Assembly (NCBI GenBank): GCA_963277665.1
Contig: OY728122.1
Span: forward strand, 2,122,156,024-2,122,220,023
Reading direction: 5' to 3'
Source of the DNA: Viscum album
Taxonomy: Eukaryota > Streptophyta > Magnoliopsida > Santalales > Viscaceae
Length of the DNA: 64,000 nucleotides
A model generated the notes under the pieces. That model was not told the origin of the DNA, ran no database searches, and saw nothing but the letters and a program-made list of their open reading frames with translations. Positions 48,373 through 59,352 of the stretch are shown piece by piece; the first letter of the stretch is position 1; each line of letters starts with the position of its first letter. The position numbers and the translations under genes are program-made.

Positions 48373-51300
48373 TGTAACACCCCAAGCATCCACGGTATGC
48401 TTCTCTTTGAATAATATTGTAGCGTGTTTTGTACGCAACTTCGAGTTCTAACACACATCACAACCAATCAAACTAGTCATCATGAATAGTAATACCCACT
48501 TTTTGAAATTTTATAAATTTTATCATTCAAAATGGACTTCATTTTTGGATTCGTAATATAAAAATTATATTAGGATGAATTTTTGGTATCTTTTCTAAAA
48601 ACATTAAATTTTTTATGAATAGTGAAAATTACTAAATTTTAATTGAAAACAACTTTTTAAATCAAAATAATTAATGGTGATAAATTATGAATTTGAGTGG
48701 TTTTAAATTATATTTAGAATATATTTTTACCATTTAATACAATTTTGGCCATTGGATGTAATTTCACATTTAAACCGGATATAAACAAGTATCAATCTTT
48801 TGATAGTTATTATTTCTTAAAAACACGCTTTTTGTTTTGACAGCGGGAATTAGATTTAAATTAATTTCTGCCACTTATGTGTTTTGAATTTGGAAAAATG
48901 GATTCCATATTTGGAATCAGGATTTCCAAATTTTTTAAATAGGTAACTCTTATTTTTAGACTTTTTGAATAATTACTTCGGTAAATATTTTATTTACCAT
49001 GGTTAAAGGGTAAATACAGTAAATAAGGCTAAAAATAATAATATTATAACAATATTAATTTACCCTAACACTTGTCCAACCCCTATTGGATGATACCTAT
49101 CCGACCGTGGGAATCTTTGGGTTGATTTTGGACCCCATGGAGCCACTTGTATGTGATAATGACACTTTATATTAATTAATTTAAAATAAATACAAAAATG
49201 ACATAAGCATATACCATTTAAGAAAAACAATTTTTACATAGGTTTATATATGTTATATTTTCGACTATAAATATTCATTAGAAAGATAAGAATATTTCAT
49301 ACATAATGGTATTTTATTTATAATTTTTAGACATTTAATAATTAAATTTATTTATGACACAATAATGATGCAGTATTTTCCTTATTAATGAAAGAATCAA
49401 ATAATTAGTACTATAAATGTTAAAATAAATTTAATTTGAAATTTTTGATGACATACAAAAATTTTATTGGTTAATATGACATGTTATTATTTCTTAAATG
49501 AATTTTTTTATAATTAATAAAGTTGTTAATACTTTAACAAAAATCAATTATTGAATAGTGTCAAAATTGACATAAATGAGTTTTTAACACAAATATTATA
49601 TTATTAATTGATATTCTATTCCTAAAAATATAAGGATTGTCGAAAGGACTTATATAATGATAAGTTTATCATTAATGTACCACTTGGGGGTCTCTTGAAA
49701 GTATATGGTATGTTTATTAACCATATAATATAAAAATACAAAGTGACGTGGTAAATGTCAAACTAATTAACTAAGAGTTAAAACTAAAAGATAAGGTTAA
49801 TAAAGTGACCCAAACCTATCTAAAACCTATTTGTTGAGTTGTTTTCGACCCTTCCCCACCTTATCCTTGAAATAAATCAGTTTGGAGCCATTATAAACCG
49901 AATATGAATTTATTATAAAATAATATTTTATGTTTTCCTATGGTGCCCCTCACCCCTCTTATAAAAAGGCACCCCCTTCTCTATAATTCATACCTTCAAA
50001 GCCTTTTGGATCGGCCAAACCCTGCCCAAATATCCTTTCAACTTCCCTCACTTCAACCTAGAGGCCTTATTTTGATCATAAAACCATCCTAAGGATCCCT
50101 TTTGATCAAATCAAAAGGAAGAGCCCGAAGAAGAGGTAATGTTTTCACCACCCTCTTTCAAGTTCCTTTCTTCTTCAACTTCTTCTTTATTTGTTATTTC
50201 CATTCTAAAATAATAACTCTTTCATATTCTATATACTGTGATGTTATTATAAATATAGTACAACCATATTCAGTATTCTATCCATCCTTTGAATGACATG
50301 TCACCATACATGTGTACGTACGGCTTACCGTCTACACGTCGTGGTGTAATTGTTATTCAAAACATTATTATTTGGATGGGTATAATAATGATGTTTAATT
50401 CATGTAAATAATAAATATAACATGATAATTATTTTTTATATATGATATACCATCCAATTATATATTATTTTAACATCAAAAGAATGATATTGTCACTCGT
50501 GAGTACGGACGGACTACCGTCTCAATGAACGCGATGATATTCATTCCCCATCGTATCCATTCAAATAAAATTCTCATTTGATTATTACAAATAATGTTTA
50601 AGTACTTGATATAATTCTTTATATGAATAATATACAATCTATCTATAACAAACACGACTTATGTAACAAAATGTATAAAAGAAAATGAGTAAGGTAATAC
50701 CTGAAACGACGATAATACTAAGATATTATTAACAAAGCAATGTTAAAAGATCATATATGATATCATATTAATGTATATTATTCATGTATAATTTAATAAC
50801 AATTATTTCATCATTATATAGAAGGTTAACCTACCCTCAACCAAGAAAAAGTACAAGGTAAGGGTTTATTTCACAATCTCTGCATTATCCGAGATTGTTT
50901 ATGTGTAAGTATTTACTGGGACATTTTTATCATCCATGTCCATTTTTCATAAAAATGATTTCAAATTGAATATTTTAAGTATTTTTGAAAGGTAATCTTT
51001 ATCAAGATCATAATTTTAAATTTTTTAAAGATTTATCATTCTAAATATTTTTAATTAATGTCCATGTTTTCAAAATGATTTTAAGGATTTATTTATATGT
51101 ACATGAATGTTTTTAAAATTTTAATTCCTTTGAAAAGTTTCAAAGTGGTATGGGACACTTTGATTCAAAAATTTCTTTAAATGTCTTCTTTTCTAAATCA
51201 GGTTACTTTTAAATGTTTTCATGAAAAAGGGATATTTCCTTCAAAGAGTTTTACAAATCATTTTCATCAATGTCAACATCCTTTGATGGATTTTGAACTT

Positions 51301-52122
51301 GTATGAAGTTGATTTATTATGATACAAATCATCCATATAGTATTTAAGGTTTTGTGATACGTTTGACTATGGATGTGTTATTTTTATACCATTCATGGTT
51401 TATAGATAAAGTATTGACATTTCGTATGCTAGTTTTAATAAGAATGTTTATGTTATGTTTAAACATTTTCATATGAGGAATGCATTGGAATTAGTAACTT
51501 ACGGGTGGAGCCCACTATAGCTCCTCGATGCATCGGTAGGCCTCATGAGACAAACTAGTGTCTTGGCACAAGGCCTTGAAAAAATCTTATTTGTAGTCTT
51601 GGCATAAGGCCTTGACTATGTGGTTATGATAGTCTGGAATTATGCATTCCATCATTATGAAAGTAGTTATTGACATTTCACATGATTATTCGACTAGTAG
51701 AATATCAATGTGAATAAGTAAATGGAATTATTTCATTTTATTTTTGCCATGTTATGTTGAAGTTCAAGTTTAAAAGGTTTTTTTAGTTATACATTGCCTT
51801 AAATGTTTATGTTTATTTATGAAAGTTTCCACTATATTATTATCTTTACTGAGCATCTGATCTCACCCCTTTCAATGTTTTAATTTTTTCCAGGATGTGA
51901 AGAAGTATTTTCTGAATGACCTGCAGGGGTAGTATGAGGGGATATGAAGACAAGATGTTGTTGTAGTTTTTTCACTTTATGATGTAATGTAAGACTTATG
52001 AATATATCTAGTGATTTCAAGGCTACTAAACTAATCGGTCTTTCGAGACATGATATTTTTTTATTTTTTCAATGTTATGTAATAATGAACCGACTCTGGG
52101 TAACTGGGGTCGAGGCATTACA
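48373..52122 (+). mobile_element. Solo LTR of the element 1 family inside gag of A
   Basis: Starts TGTAACACCCCAAGC and ends GTCGAGGCATTACA on the plus strand, the sense orientation of the element 1/2 superfamily. Its start matches element 1 closely (GGTATGCTTCTCTTTGAATA). The 5-mers TTCTT (48368-48372) and TTCTC (52123-52127) would be a target duplication with one change. No primer site, purine tract or coding sequence of its own adjoins it, so it is a solo LTR left by LTR-LTR recombination. It holds TATAAAAAGG (49960-49969), two hairpin motifs (50310-50345, 50488-50530) and the conserved block inverted (51500-51616). Confidence 0.87.
50310..50530 (+). repeat. Paired hairpin motifs, solo LTR
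   Basis: GTACGGCTTACCGTCTACA and GGACGGACTACCGTCTCAA, about 185 bases apart. The first contains ACGG-CTTA-CCGT, the second GACGG-ACTA-CCGTC, a perfect 5-bp stem. Loop bases differ while the arms are kept. Confidence 0.65.
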
Positions 52123-52300
52123 TTCTCTAGGTGTTTCTCGAAAAAAGGATCATTGTAGACATAATGTAGTTTCTGGAAGAGGACTATTGATTTGTTACTA
52201 TTTTGGAATGTTGGGTTATTCAAAGAGTGTTTTCACTAAGTCTCCTATGTTATGTGGCTCTCATTAATGCTTTGTTCACATACATAATTTATTCCCAATC
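52123..52300 (+). pseudogene. Element A gag, zinc-knuckle part
   Basis: Directly after the solo LTR the plus strand reads VSRKKDHCRHNVVSGRGLLI, then CYYFGMLGYSKSVF (52192-52233). This is a gag CCHC knuckle in which the second Cys is Phe, the His is Tyr and the last Cys is Phe; only the first Cys remains. The same lead-in (SGRGL-I-CY-CG) is common in this lineage. Confidence 0.7.
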
Positions 52301-53030
52301 TATTCCACTCCTCATAGTGGTGTGTGATCATCAGATCAATATAAAAATTTTGGGAAATCAGAAGCTTTGAGGAATAAGGGATTCCATCCATAAACATCTA
52401 GAACAAGAATCTTCACGTCATTCAATTGTCTCTAGAGGAAAGGGATATGGGTCCAACAACTCTGATAGGTACTAATATTATATCTTCATCATTGGTAACA
52501 TCATTATTTGGTACTAGTTCATCTCAATCCTTTATTTAATTGCTTTTTTCTAATATGATTAATATTCTAATAGAGGTTTTATATTATATAATGGATATTA
52601 CTACACTCCATAATGTGAATAGAGGGTAGGGTCTTTGTAGTCCAGATTGGGTTTTCACTATATCAGATGGGGATCATGCTTTGAGTTTTCTTGTTCTAGA
52701 CATGAAAACTCTTGAGATAATTTTTGGGATGTATTGGAACATTTCCAATAAATCCAATATTGATTTTTATCTTTGATGGGACTCCTTCACTACACTTGAT
52801 GGTGTGTGATGCGTCTTATAAGAGGAATGGGGCCCAAGGTCGAGCAAACCTATACATTCTTACCCAAACTTAGGGTTAGTGATATCTATTTTTTTCATTT
52901 TACCATGAGGGGGAATAATGGAGCAGTGATCTCCCTCTAGTTGTCACCGAGTTTCCGGACTATTTCATTCTGACATCTCTAGTTTTCCACCGATAAGGTA
53001 GGAAGAGTTTTCTCTTAATTCTACTCTCAG
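52301..53030 (+). pseudogene. Element A protease region, unrecognisable
   Basis: About 0.7 kb between the knuckle and the RT remnant where the protease should lie. I could not identify a DSG motif with confidence; a decayed LEIIFGMYWN-like segment near 52715-52740 may be the ILGMDWL motif. Assigned by position and this one trace. Confidence 0.4.
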
Positions 53031-53560
53031 AACTCAACCAGTTTCTATTCTCTCATACTCCATGGCACTAGATTAAATGATAGGGGTGAATAAATAGTTG
53101 TATGATATTATATTTAATTTCTTTATATGCTCAAGTGTATCACCTTGGGTGGAAATGGTTCTCCTTTCTATGAAATCTTACGTTTCACTACTCCTATATA
53201 TTTATAACCAAAAACCCAATATAATAATGGAAATGAAAATTGCCTATTTCCAAGGATTGATGATATGTTCAATCAGTTGAAAATGGAAATTTGGATCTTG
53301 AATACTGAACTTTTATCTGGTTAACATCAATTTTGGATAAAATAATATGACATTTATAAAACTGCCTTTTGGAGAAGGTAGAACCATTATGAGTATCTTT
53401 TCATGAAATTTGGTATATCCAATGAACCTACAATATTTATTTATTTAATGAATTATATTTTCAACAAGTTTCATGATACCCTTGATTAGTATTTGTGTAT
53501 GACATACTCATTATTCAATATCTTCGATGTATCATGTTAATCATATTATATATGTTCTAG
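53031..53560 (+). pseudogene. Element A reverse transcriptase remnant
   Basis: Traces in several frames follow the RT order. They are a LPISKD-like segment (usual YPLPRID), HL-stop-NCLLEKV-like and VSFHEIWYIQ-like remains (usual YGHYEFLVMPFGLTNAP), and VFVYDILIIQ near 53490-53520, the catalytic FxDDIL box with the first Asp replaced by Tyr. Many stops. It is clearly older than the RT of element 1. Confidence 0.65.
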
Positions 53561-53699
53561 AATGTTTGAATAATCACTGCATTATGCCAATATTTCAATA
53601 AGTGATTTCTGGATTTGGGAAGTAAAATTATTGACAATGGTGGTGTCAGAACATTGTATTTCAGTTGATCTTAAAAAGGTAAATAATTTTTTGACAAGG

Positions 53700-54340
53700 G
53701 AACCACCACAAAATGTTATTGATATTTGGGTCTTCTTGGTGTTTAGCTAGGTATTATCATCAGTTCATTAAAGACATTTCAATGTTTACTTCTCTGATGA
53801 CTAATCTGACTTAGAAGGGAGTAATTTTTTCATGGTTTATGAAATGTTAGAGATATTTTGTTGTGATGATGGGTATTCTGACTACTACTATGGTGTTGAC
53901 TCTTCCATTAGTCGGGCAGGCTATGTGGTCTCCTATGATGCATCGGGTTCAGGTTTGGGATTTGTTATTATGCATGGTTTTCTTGTTGTTTCTTATGTCT
54001 CTCATCCTCATAGGCCACATGATACGAATTATCCAACCCTTGAACTTGACCATATAGTTTTGATTCACGTGCTTAAGAGTTGGAAGAATTAACTGTACAT
54101 AGAATGGTTTACCATGTTTTCATACAACAAGATCTTGAGTTATATCTTTCCTCAATTTTTTTTTTATTTCCTCCTTTGGAATTGGGTGGAATACCTTCAG
54201 TCTTATGATTTCAACATCACCTATACCTTAGTTAATGGGAATATAATTTTAGATGCTTTGAGTCAAAAATATCTAACCCATGCCATAATTGAATTTTTGG
54301 TTGTGTTGAACATGATGGCTCTCTTTACACAGTTGCTTAT
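53700..54340 (+). pseudogene. Element A RT thumb and RNase H remnant
   Basis: A VFLVF-stop-LGIIISSLKTF-like segment (usual SFLGLAGYYRRFI) is followed by GYVVSYDASGSGLGFVIMHG and then HRPHDTNYPTLELDHIVLIH (53832-54092). The last two are the RNase H start (YSDAS..GLGCVLMQ) and the NYPTHDLEL motif with little change. Then come DFNITYTLVNGNIILDALSQ and K (54114-54300), the usual HYHPGKANVVADALSRK. One of the better kept parts of this element. Confidence 0.78.
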
Positions 54341-54559
54341 TGGAGTCCGGAAGACATGGGATGAGGTTTTGGTGCCCAATGCTCAGTTGAAATCCATTTT
54401 TTTGAAATGATTCTTTTTTATATCATCTCGATGTGGAGTTTAGTAGAATTAGTGTGTCTCTTTATGGTGTTGAGACTATTGATGAGTTTTCATTCTCCAA
54501 ATATGCCATTCTATGTTATTAGAATTACTTTATTGTGTTGTTATCAGTAAGGAAATATG

Positions 54560-55450
54560 TTATTGGGGATTTTCATAACCCCTAGTGGGATGTGAACACA
54601 ATAACAATGAAGATGTTCTATGAAATGAGGCATTGATTATGGTGGCAAGGTATGAGATTGTCCATTGATGATTTTTACTCGCTTTATTATATGTGTCTAA
54701 AAGTCAAGGATATGAAACAAAAAACATCAAGCTTTCTTCATCCACTTACAATCCCTACATAAAATTGGATGATATTTCTATAGACGTTTTGGTTGGGTTT
54801 CCATATACCTAGGGAAAGAAGAATGTGATATGTGTTATGATCGATTGACTGACAAAATCAGATCACTTTAAACCAATTCCTGATATAACCAACATTGAGG
54901 AGTTGGGAAATATCTTTGTTTAATACATTGTTCATTTTTATAGAGGTACATCTTCTAAAGTCTATGTTAGGGATCTTCAGTCTATGCATGTTTTTTGGAG
55001 AGGCCTTCAGGATGCACTATGATATCAGGTTCATTTGAGCACAACATAAAGTCATTAGTCAGATGTACATAAATAAGGATAAATTTATATTCTTGAGGAT
55101 ATTATATATGATCGTGATATCAACTTTGGTGGGGTTTGGGAAGTCCATTTGGTACTGGTTATCTTTTATTATTATAATACATACTTGTATGTGACAAAAA
55201 TGTCTCCTTTCACGGCCTTGTGTAAATATCATTGCATATCTCTATAGTGTTGGTCAATGATTAGTGAATGTTACTTGGTTGGACCAAACATGTTTCGAGT
55301 GATGTCAAAAAAGATTCAATTGATTTTACAGATATTGATGATGGTGAAGAGATTGTTTGGGTTTTATGATGATCTTCATTATAGGCCATTGAAATTCTCA
55401 ATTGGTGACCAGGTTTTCTTGAAAGATTCACCTTGGTCATTTCAACGATG
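54560..55450 (+). pseudogene. Element A integrase remnant
   Basis: The zinc-binding area shows MCLKVKDMKQKTSSFLHPL-like remains. The core shows DISIDVLVGFPYT (first Asp kept), VICVMID-LTKSDHFKPIPD, and VRDLQSMHVFWRGLQDAL (second Asp kept). The catalytic Glu region (near 55060-55090) is unreadable. The C-terminal part is good: FGGVWEVHLVLV, then VGPNMFRVMSKKIQLILQI and YRPLKFSIGDQVFLKDSPW (55257-55451), matching LVGPEMVQ..., RRPLEFxVGDxVFLKVSP. Confidence 0.75.
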
Positions 55451-55479
55451 AAAAGGGAGGAAATGGAATGTTTCTCCTC

Positions 55480-55850
55480 ATTTTTTGTGACCATTTGAGG
55501 TTTTTTAAGAGGTGGGAAGATTTTCTTATCATTTAGCTCATCAAAAATAGCCGACATTCATACAAGACATGTTCTATGCATCACAAATAAGAATGAATAT
55601 ATCTGATCCATCTCATGTTCCGAGTTGTAGTGATGTTTAGGTTGAATTGTATTTATTTGTGACTGAACAAATAGTTAGGATAGTTGATTATGAAACCAAG
55701 AAACTTTAGGGACAGATTGTACCTTTAGTTTGTGTTCTATAGAAACAAGGTTAAGATTCTCATGAGGTGTGGGAGTGGGAGGCACTAATAAGAGAGAAGT
55801 GAAATCATCATATTGGTATGGAAGCTTCTGAGTAGGCTTTTGAAGGACAT
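55480..55850 (+). pseudogene. Element A chromodomain remnant
   Basis: After a FSYHLAHQK segment (usual YRLALPP) come HVPSCSDV, VELYLFVTEQIVRIVDYETK and K, then GQIVPLVCVL, a stop, and HEVWEWEALI. This follows the Tekay chromodomain pattern (EEQPVRIVDxxxKxLRxRxIPLVxVxW...EATWE). Three or more stops. It ends about 60 bases before the purine tract. Confidence 0.65.
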
Positions 55851-55860
55851 ACAGACTCTA

Positions 55861-55872
55861 TGGTGGGGATGA
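55861..55872 (+). other. Element A polypurine tract
   Basis: TGGTGGGGATGA directly before TGTAACATC. The same arrangement (GGAGGGGATGA then TGAAGATACC) precedes the LTR at 62910. Confidence 0.75.
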
Positions 55873-56481
55873 TGTAACATCATTTTACTTTTTCCAGGTA
55901 TTACGGAACTCATATTTTTACCATGTTTTAGTAGGGTTTCATTTAAGGGTGAATCAGGTGAAATTTTATATTGACTGAGTGTTTATAGGATAGTGTTGTA
56001 GAGACCCGTTTTTTACTTTGTAGGACTTTGAAATATTTCTAAACATAATTCCGATGTTATGTGCTGAGACGATGTGCAATACTGAGGACTGGTGTGCTTG
56101 GAATAAATCATTCAAAAATATTAAGTGTTTTTGTACTATACACATGTCAGAAAGGGGATATTTAGATAACGATAGTGTGGATCAGAAATATGAGGTCATA
56201 GTTGAGTTTGGAACGTGGTGTTTACCCTAGGTGGGTATAACATTTGTTGGTGCATGACTTCTCTGAAAAACACCAACCTGAGGAAAAATGGTAATTATAA
56301 TAATTAAACATAATTCTTTTATCTCGAACGACAAACCCAATAAAATTTCAACCGGAGCTCAGATTTGATATTTTAGATTGCTATTGAGTTTGGAATGATT
56401 TGTTTTTCCTAGGTGGGGCATAAAATGAGGGGGCACGGATGTTTGGATTTCACAACCGTTGGACGGTTTTGGGGAATTTTC

Positions 56482-56489
56482 TATAAATA
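56482..56489 (+). promoter_or_regulatory. TATA box of the shared LTR
   Basis: TATAAATA in TTCTATAAATATAAA; the partner LTR has the same at 63393-63400. A CT-rich tract (56526-56563) follows, as is common downstream of plant LTR start sites. Confidence 0.65.
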
Positions 56490-56525
56490 TAAATATCAAA
56501 GATTTTTATTAAGGTTATCCCTAAT

Positions 56526-56563
56526 CTCTTTCTCTCTTTCTCTCTTTCTCTCTTCTCTCCTCC
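56526..56563 (+). repeat. CT-rich microsatellite
   Basis: Repeats of TCTCTTTC, decaying to CTCTCC. The partner LTR near 63430 lacks this run, so it expanded here or was lost there. Confidence 0.8.
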
Positions 56564-56899
56564 ATTCTTCATTGATCTTCATTGAATCGAGGAGCTATCT
56601 CTTCCAGAACATTGGTGGATCAAACATAGAGCATAAAGATTGAATCCTCAATGTGAAATGGATCGTTCAAGGTAGTATTTATTTCCTTTGAACCTCTGGT
56701 TAATGTTTTAATTTAAAATCAATTCATTGTTAATTGTTTCATTGCTTAAATTATTGTCATTGACGGTCGCACGGACATAGACACCAATCGATTCTAGAAA
56801 TCCTTTCATTTCATTAGGGTTCTTTATTATTCTTCATGGGTTTCATCAAAAAATTTATTCGAACTGAAAAAACATCAACGTATCAACGATCAAAGACTA

Positions 56900-57390
56900 G
56901 CGTTGGGCAGATCCCGTCCCGACTATTCCAAAACTCGGACCGAAATAATTTTCAGACCCCTAGTATGGCCATAGTGGCCCTCAAAAGGGAACACCGGGGT
57001 AGAACTGCCGGCATGGGTCCAAGGAAGGGGAAGAGCGCGGAACCCGATCAAGTGGGAGATCTTGTGATGGTAGCAAGGCGGTAACGGGGCTCTGTTGTGG
57101 CCAGCTGAGCGAGCTATGCAGAGGCCGGTGGGACGGTGGGGTCAGCGCGGTGCATCAGAGTCGGGGCGAGTAGGCCAGTAACCAGGCGTGAGGCAGATCC
57201 ATGGGTGATGCAGCTGTAATGGTTGGGTGGTGACCAAGGGACCATGAAAAGACCGATACCTGCATCGTGTGGGTGTCCGTTGATGAGGGGAGCTGAGGGG
57301 ATCAGATGGCGGTGTGAAAGCTAGCGTGGTTGAGGGTGACGCGGACCGGGCCGCAAGTGCAGGCCGTTGTGTCGGGGAATACGACCAATA
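56900..57390. other. GC-rich segment of the shared LTR
   Basis: About 0.5 kb of GC-rich sequence in an AT-rich setting, with an 82-codon open stretch at 56836-57084 but no protein motif. Similar in nature, though not visibly in sequence, to the GC cores of the element C LTRs. Confidence 0.6.
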
Positions 57391-57478
57391 ATCCCTCTAA
57401 TCGAGGTGTATTGTTTATGATCGGGTTAGGACTTTTAGATATGGGGTTTGTTGTTTAGTTGCATGAAACCTCTAGATT

Positions 57479-57543
<65 letters not shown>
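57479..57543. repeat. Inverted AAT/ATT trinucleotide repeat
   Basis: About six AAT units switch in the middle to about fifteen ATT units. The two arms are complementary and could fold back. The 73-codon open stretch over it (57435-57656, minus) encodes an Asn run and is an artefact of the repeat. Confidence 0.9.
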
Positions 57544-57544
<1 letters not shown>

Positions 57545-58534
57545 CCAGACTACTTCTTTGGGACATGGTGCCTACATGTGGTGTTCGATTAACACACTGT
57601 CCATAATGTTGCAACCCTCGTCTTTGGGTATACATTAAAATATGTCTGTCAAGCATTCAAACTATAGTCAAGATGTATGCCCCATAAGGGATGGATCACA
57701 CATTTTGTAGTGAAATTAATTTTTTCACCGGTATCCATTTCGGAAAATCATGTAGTCAAACCCATGTGTTTTCCGAGAGGATTGCAATGGCGTGATCCAT
57801 ATAATTTGTTTCTGGACTGAGGTGTGGGCCACATGGGACATCCTTCGTGTGCAACACAGCTATATGGTACTTTCCCATCAGATGTTTGTTTGGGGCGATG
57901 GAATAGTTGTTGTTTCATGTTCTTCCACAACGATCGAAACAGTGTGGTATGTTTAGATGTAAAGACCCTTGTTTGTGATCTCATTAAATGTGAAAAAAGG
58001 AACAGAATAATGGTGGAATATCTTTTTGACATGTTTGAAGAGAATACACATAATGGATCAACATTTACTCTTGTGAGAGTGTAGAAGATGTATGAAGTGA
58101 CACGACCAAATCTTCTTGAGGTGTTTGAGGGGTTATTCTATTTTAATTATGCTTTTGGCCATCCAGATCAACGATGAGCATCGTGCACTTGTTGGGATTT
58201 CGACTAGCAATGTCAAGAACTCTTGGAGTTAGTCAGCCCTCCTAGGGGTACTCGTGCATTGTTTAGTACCCATGAATGGCAAGGTACACGATCATGTGGC
58301 GAGGTGCGGCCACAGGATGTGTGCACCCCACATGTTCCATGTAATACTTTATGAATCCACTATCCCTCACATCCCTTTCTTTTGGACTTGGATTTTGGCA
58401 TGCATGTAGCCTATCCAGAGTGTTTTTCCACATAGAATGTGATTGTGCCTCCCATAGTGGATTGCGAGTTATGATGCAAGATGTTCTGGGTGTGAATCCT
58501 ATCTGGGGTGACACCCGATGACTGTAGTAGTGTT

Positions 58535-58990
58535 CTTCAAAGAGGTATCATCTGACAGGGATGACCAATGTTCCTCGGCGTTCTTTCAAGAGGTACAATC
58601 CTATAGGGGTAGCCAGTGTTCCTTAGAATTCTTCTGAGAGGTACCATCCATCAGTGATGGCCAGTATTCCTCAATGTTCTTCTCAGAGCTTCCTTCCAGA
58701 AGGGATGGCCAAAGCAGTTCTTGTGTTACCTTCAGTTGGGCTGGGATGTGGTACCCAATGGCTGTTCCGGGGTAACCTCCAGCTCAGTTGGGAAGTGGTC
58801 CTCGATGGTAGTTCTAGGTTTCCCTCTAGTAGGGTTGGGCATCAGGACCCATCAATGACTCATTCATGGAACTACCCTCCGGCTAGGATGAATAGTGGGT
58901 CACCCATCGACTTCAAGGAAATGATCCCCCCTGACGTACTAGGGCATGAACACCTAATGACGAGTGGTCTCCTCCAGTTAGGATGGGCAT
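58535..58990. repeat. 48-bp minisatellite in the shared LTR
   Basis: Units of CTTCNNAGAGGTANCATC plus about 30 further bases start at 58535, 58583, 58631 and 58679, exactly 48 bases apart. More degenerate echoes (CCTCCAGCTCAGTTGGGA, CCCTCTAGTAGGGTTGGG, CCCTCCGGCTAGGATGA) continue to about 58990. The 119-codon open stretch at 58654-59013 overlaps the array and is not treated as a gene. Confidence 0.8.
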
Positions 58991-59327
58991 GGATCCTTGA
59001 CTTTGTGACATGATCTCTTGACAGTGAAGTATATTCACGAGACGTGCTCTAACGTGACTTTTGACTCTCAATAAATAGGGACACATTTCCAACCAAGACA
59101 CGTCCTTGTGACGCGACTTAAAAACCGTGCATGTGAGATAGATCTTCACAAAGAAGATAGTATTAAGGTGCGGTGATTGAACCCCCTTGACTTGTAGTTC
59201 ACATCAGATGTATGGGATGCTAGGCATCGATGGTTAGTTTTGGGATTGTTGGACACTCACATTTCCCATGTTGAGAGTTTTAGATGGAGATACCCATACA
59301 TTCCAGTTCGGGTTTCTTTGACTGAGC

Positions 59328-59352
59328 ATATATATATATATATATATATATT
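59328..59352. repeat. TA dinucleotide repeat
   Basis: About twelve TA units within the shared LTR. Confidence 0.9.

Larger units (their letters stand above)
47285..55872 (+). mobile_element. Element A interior, decayed chromovirus
   Basis: Plus-strand interior running from primer site to purine tract with gag, RT, RNase H, integrase and chromodomain traces in order, all full of stops and frame changes. A 3750-base solo LTR (48373-52122) splits gag. Without it the interior is about 4.8 kb, near the 5.0 kb of element 1, so little has been deleted. Confidence 0.8.

Noticed and set aside
57435..57656. Open stretch with a long Asn run
   Set aside because: Produced by translation through the ATT/AAT microsatellite.
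58654..59013. 119-codon open stretch
   Set aside because: Lies over the 48-bp minisatellite in an LTR; a 48-base period is a multiple of three and keeps frames open. No known protein features.
59331..59351. TA repeat as a promoter TATA box
   Set aside because: A plain dinucleotide microsatellite; the LTR already has a conserved TATA box at 56482.
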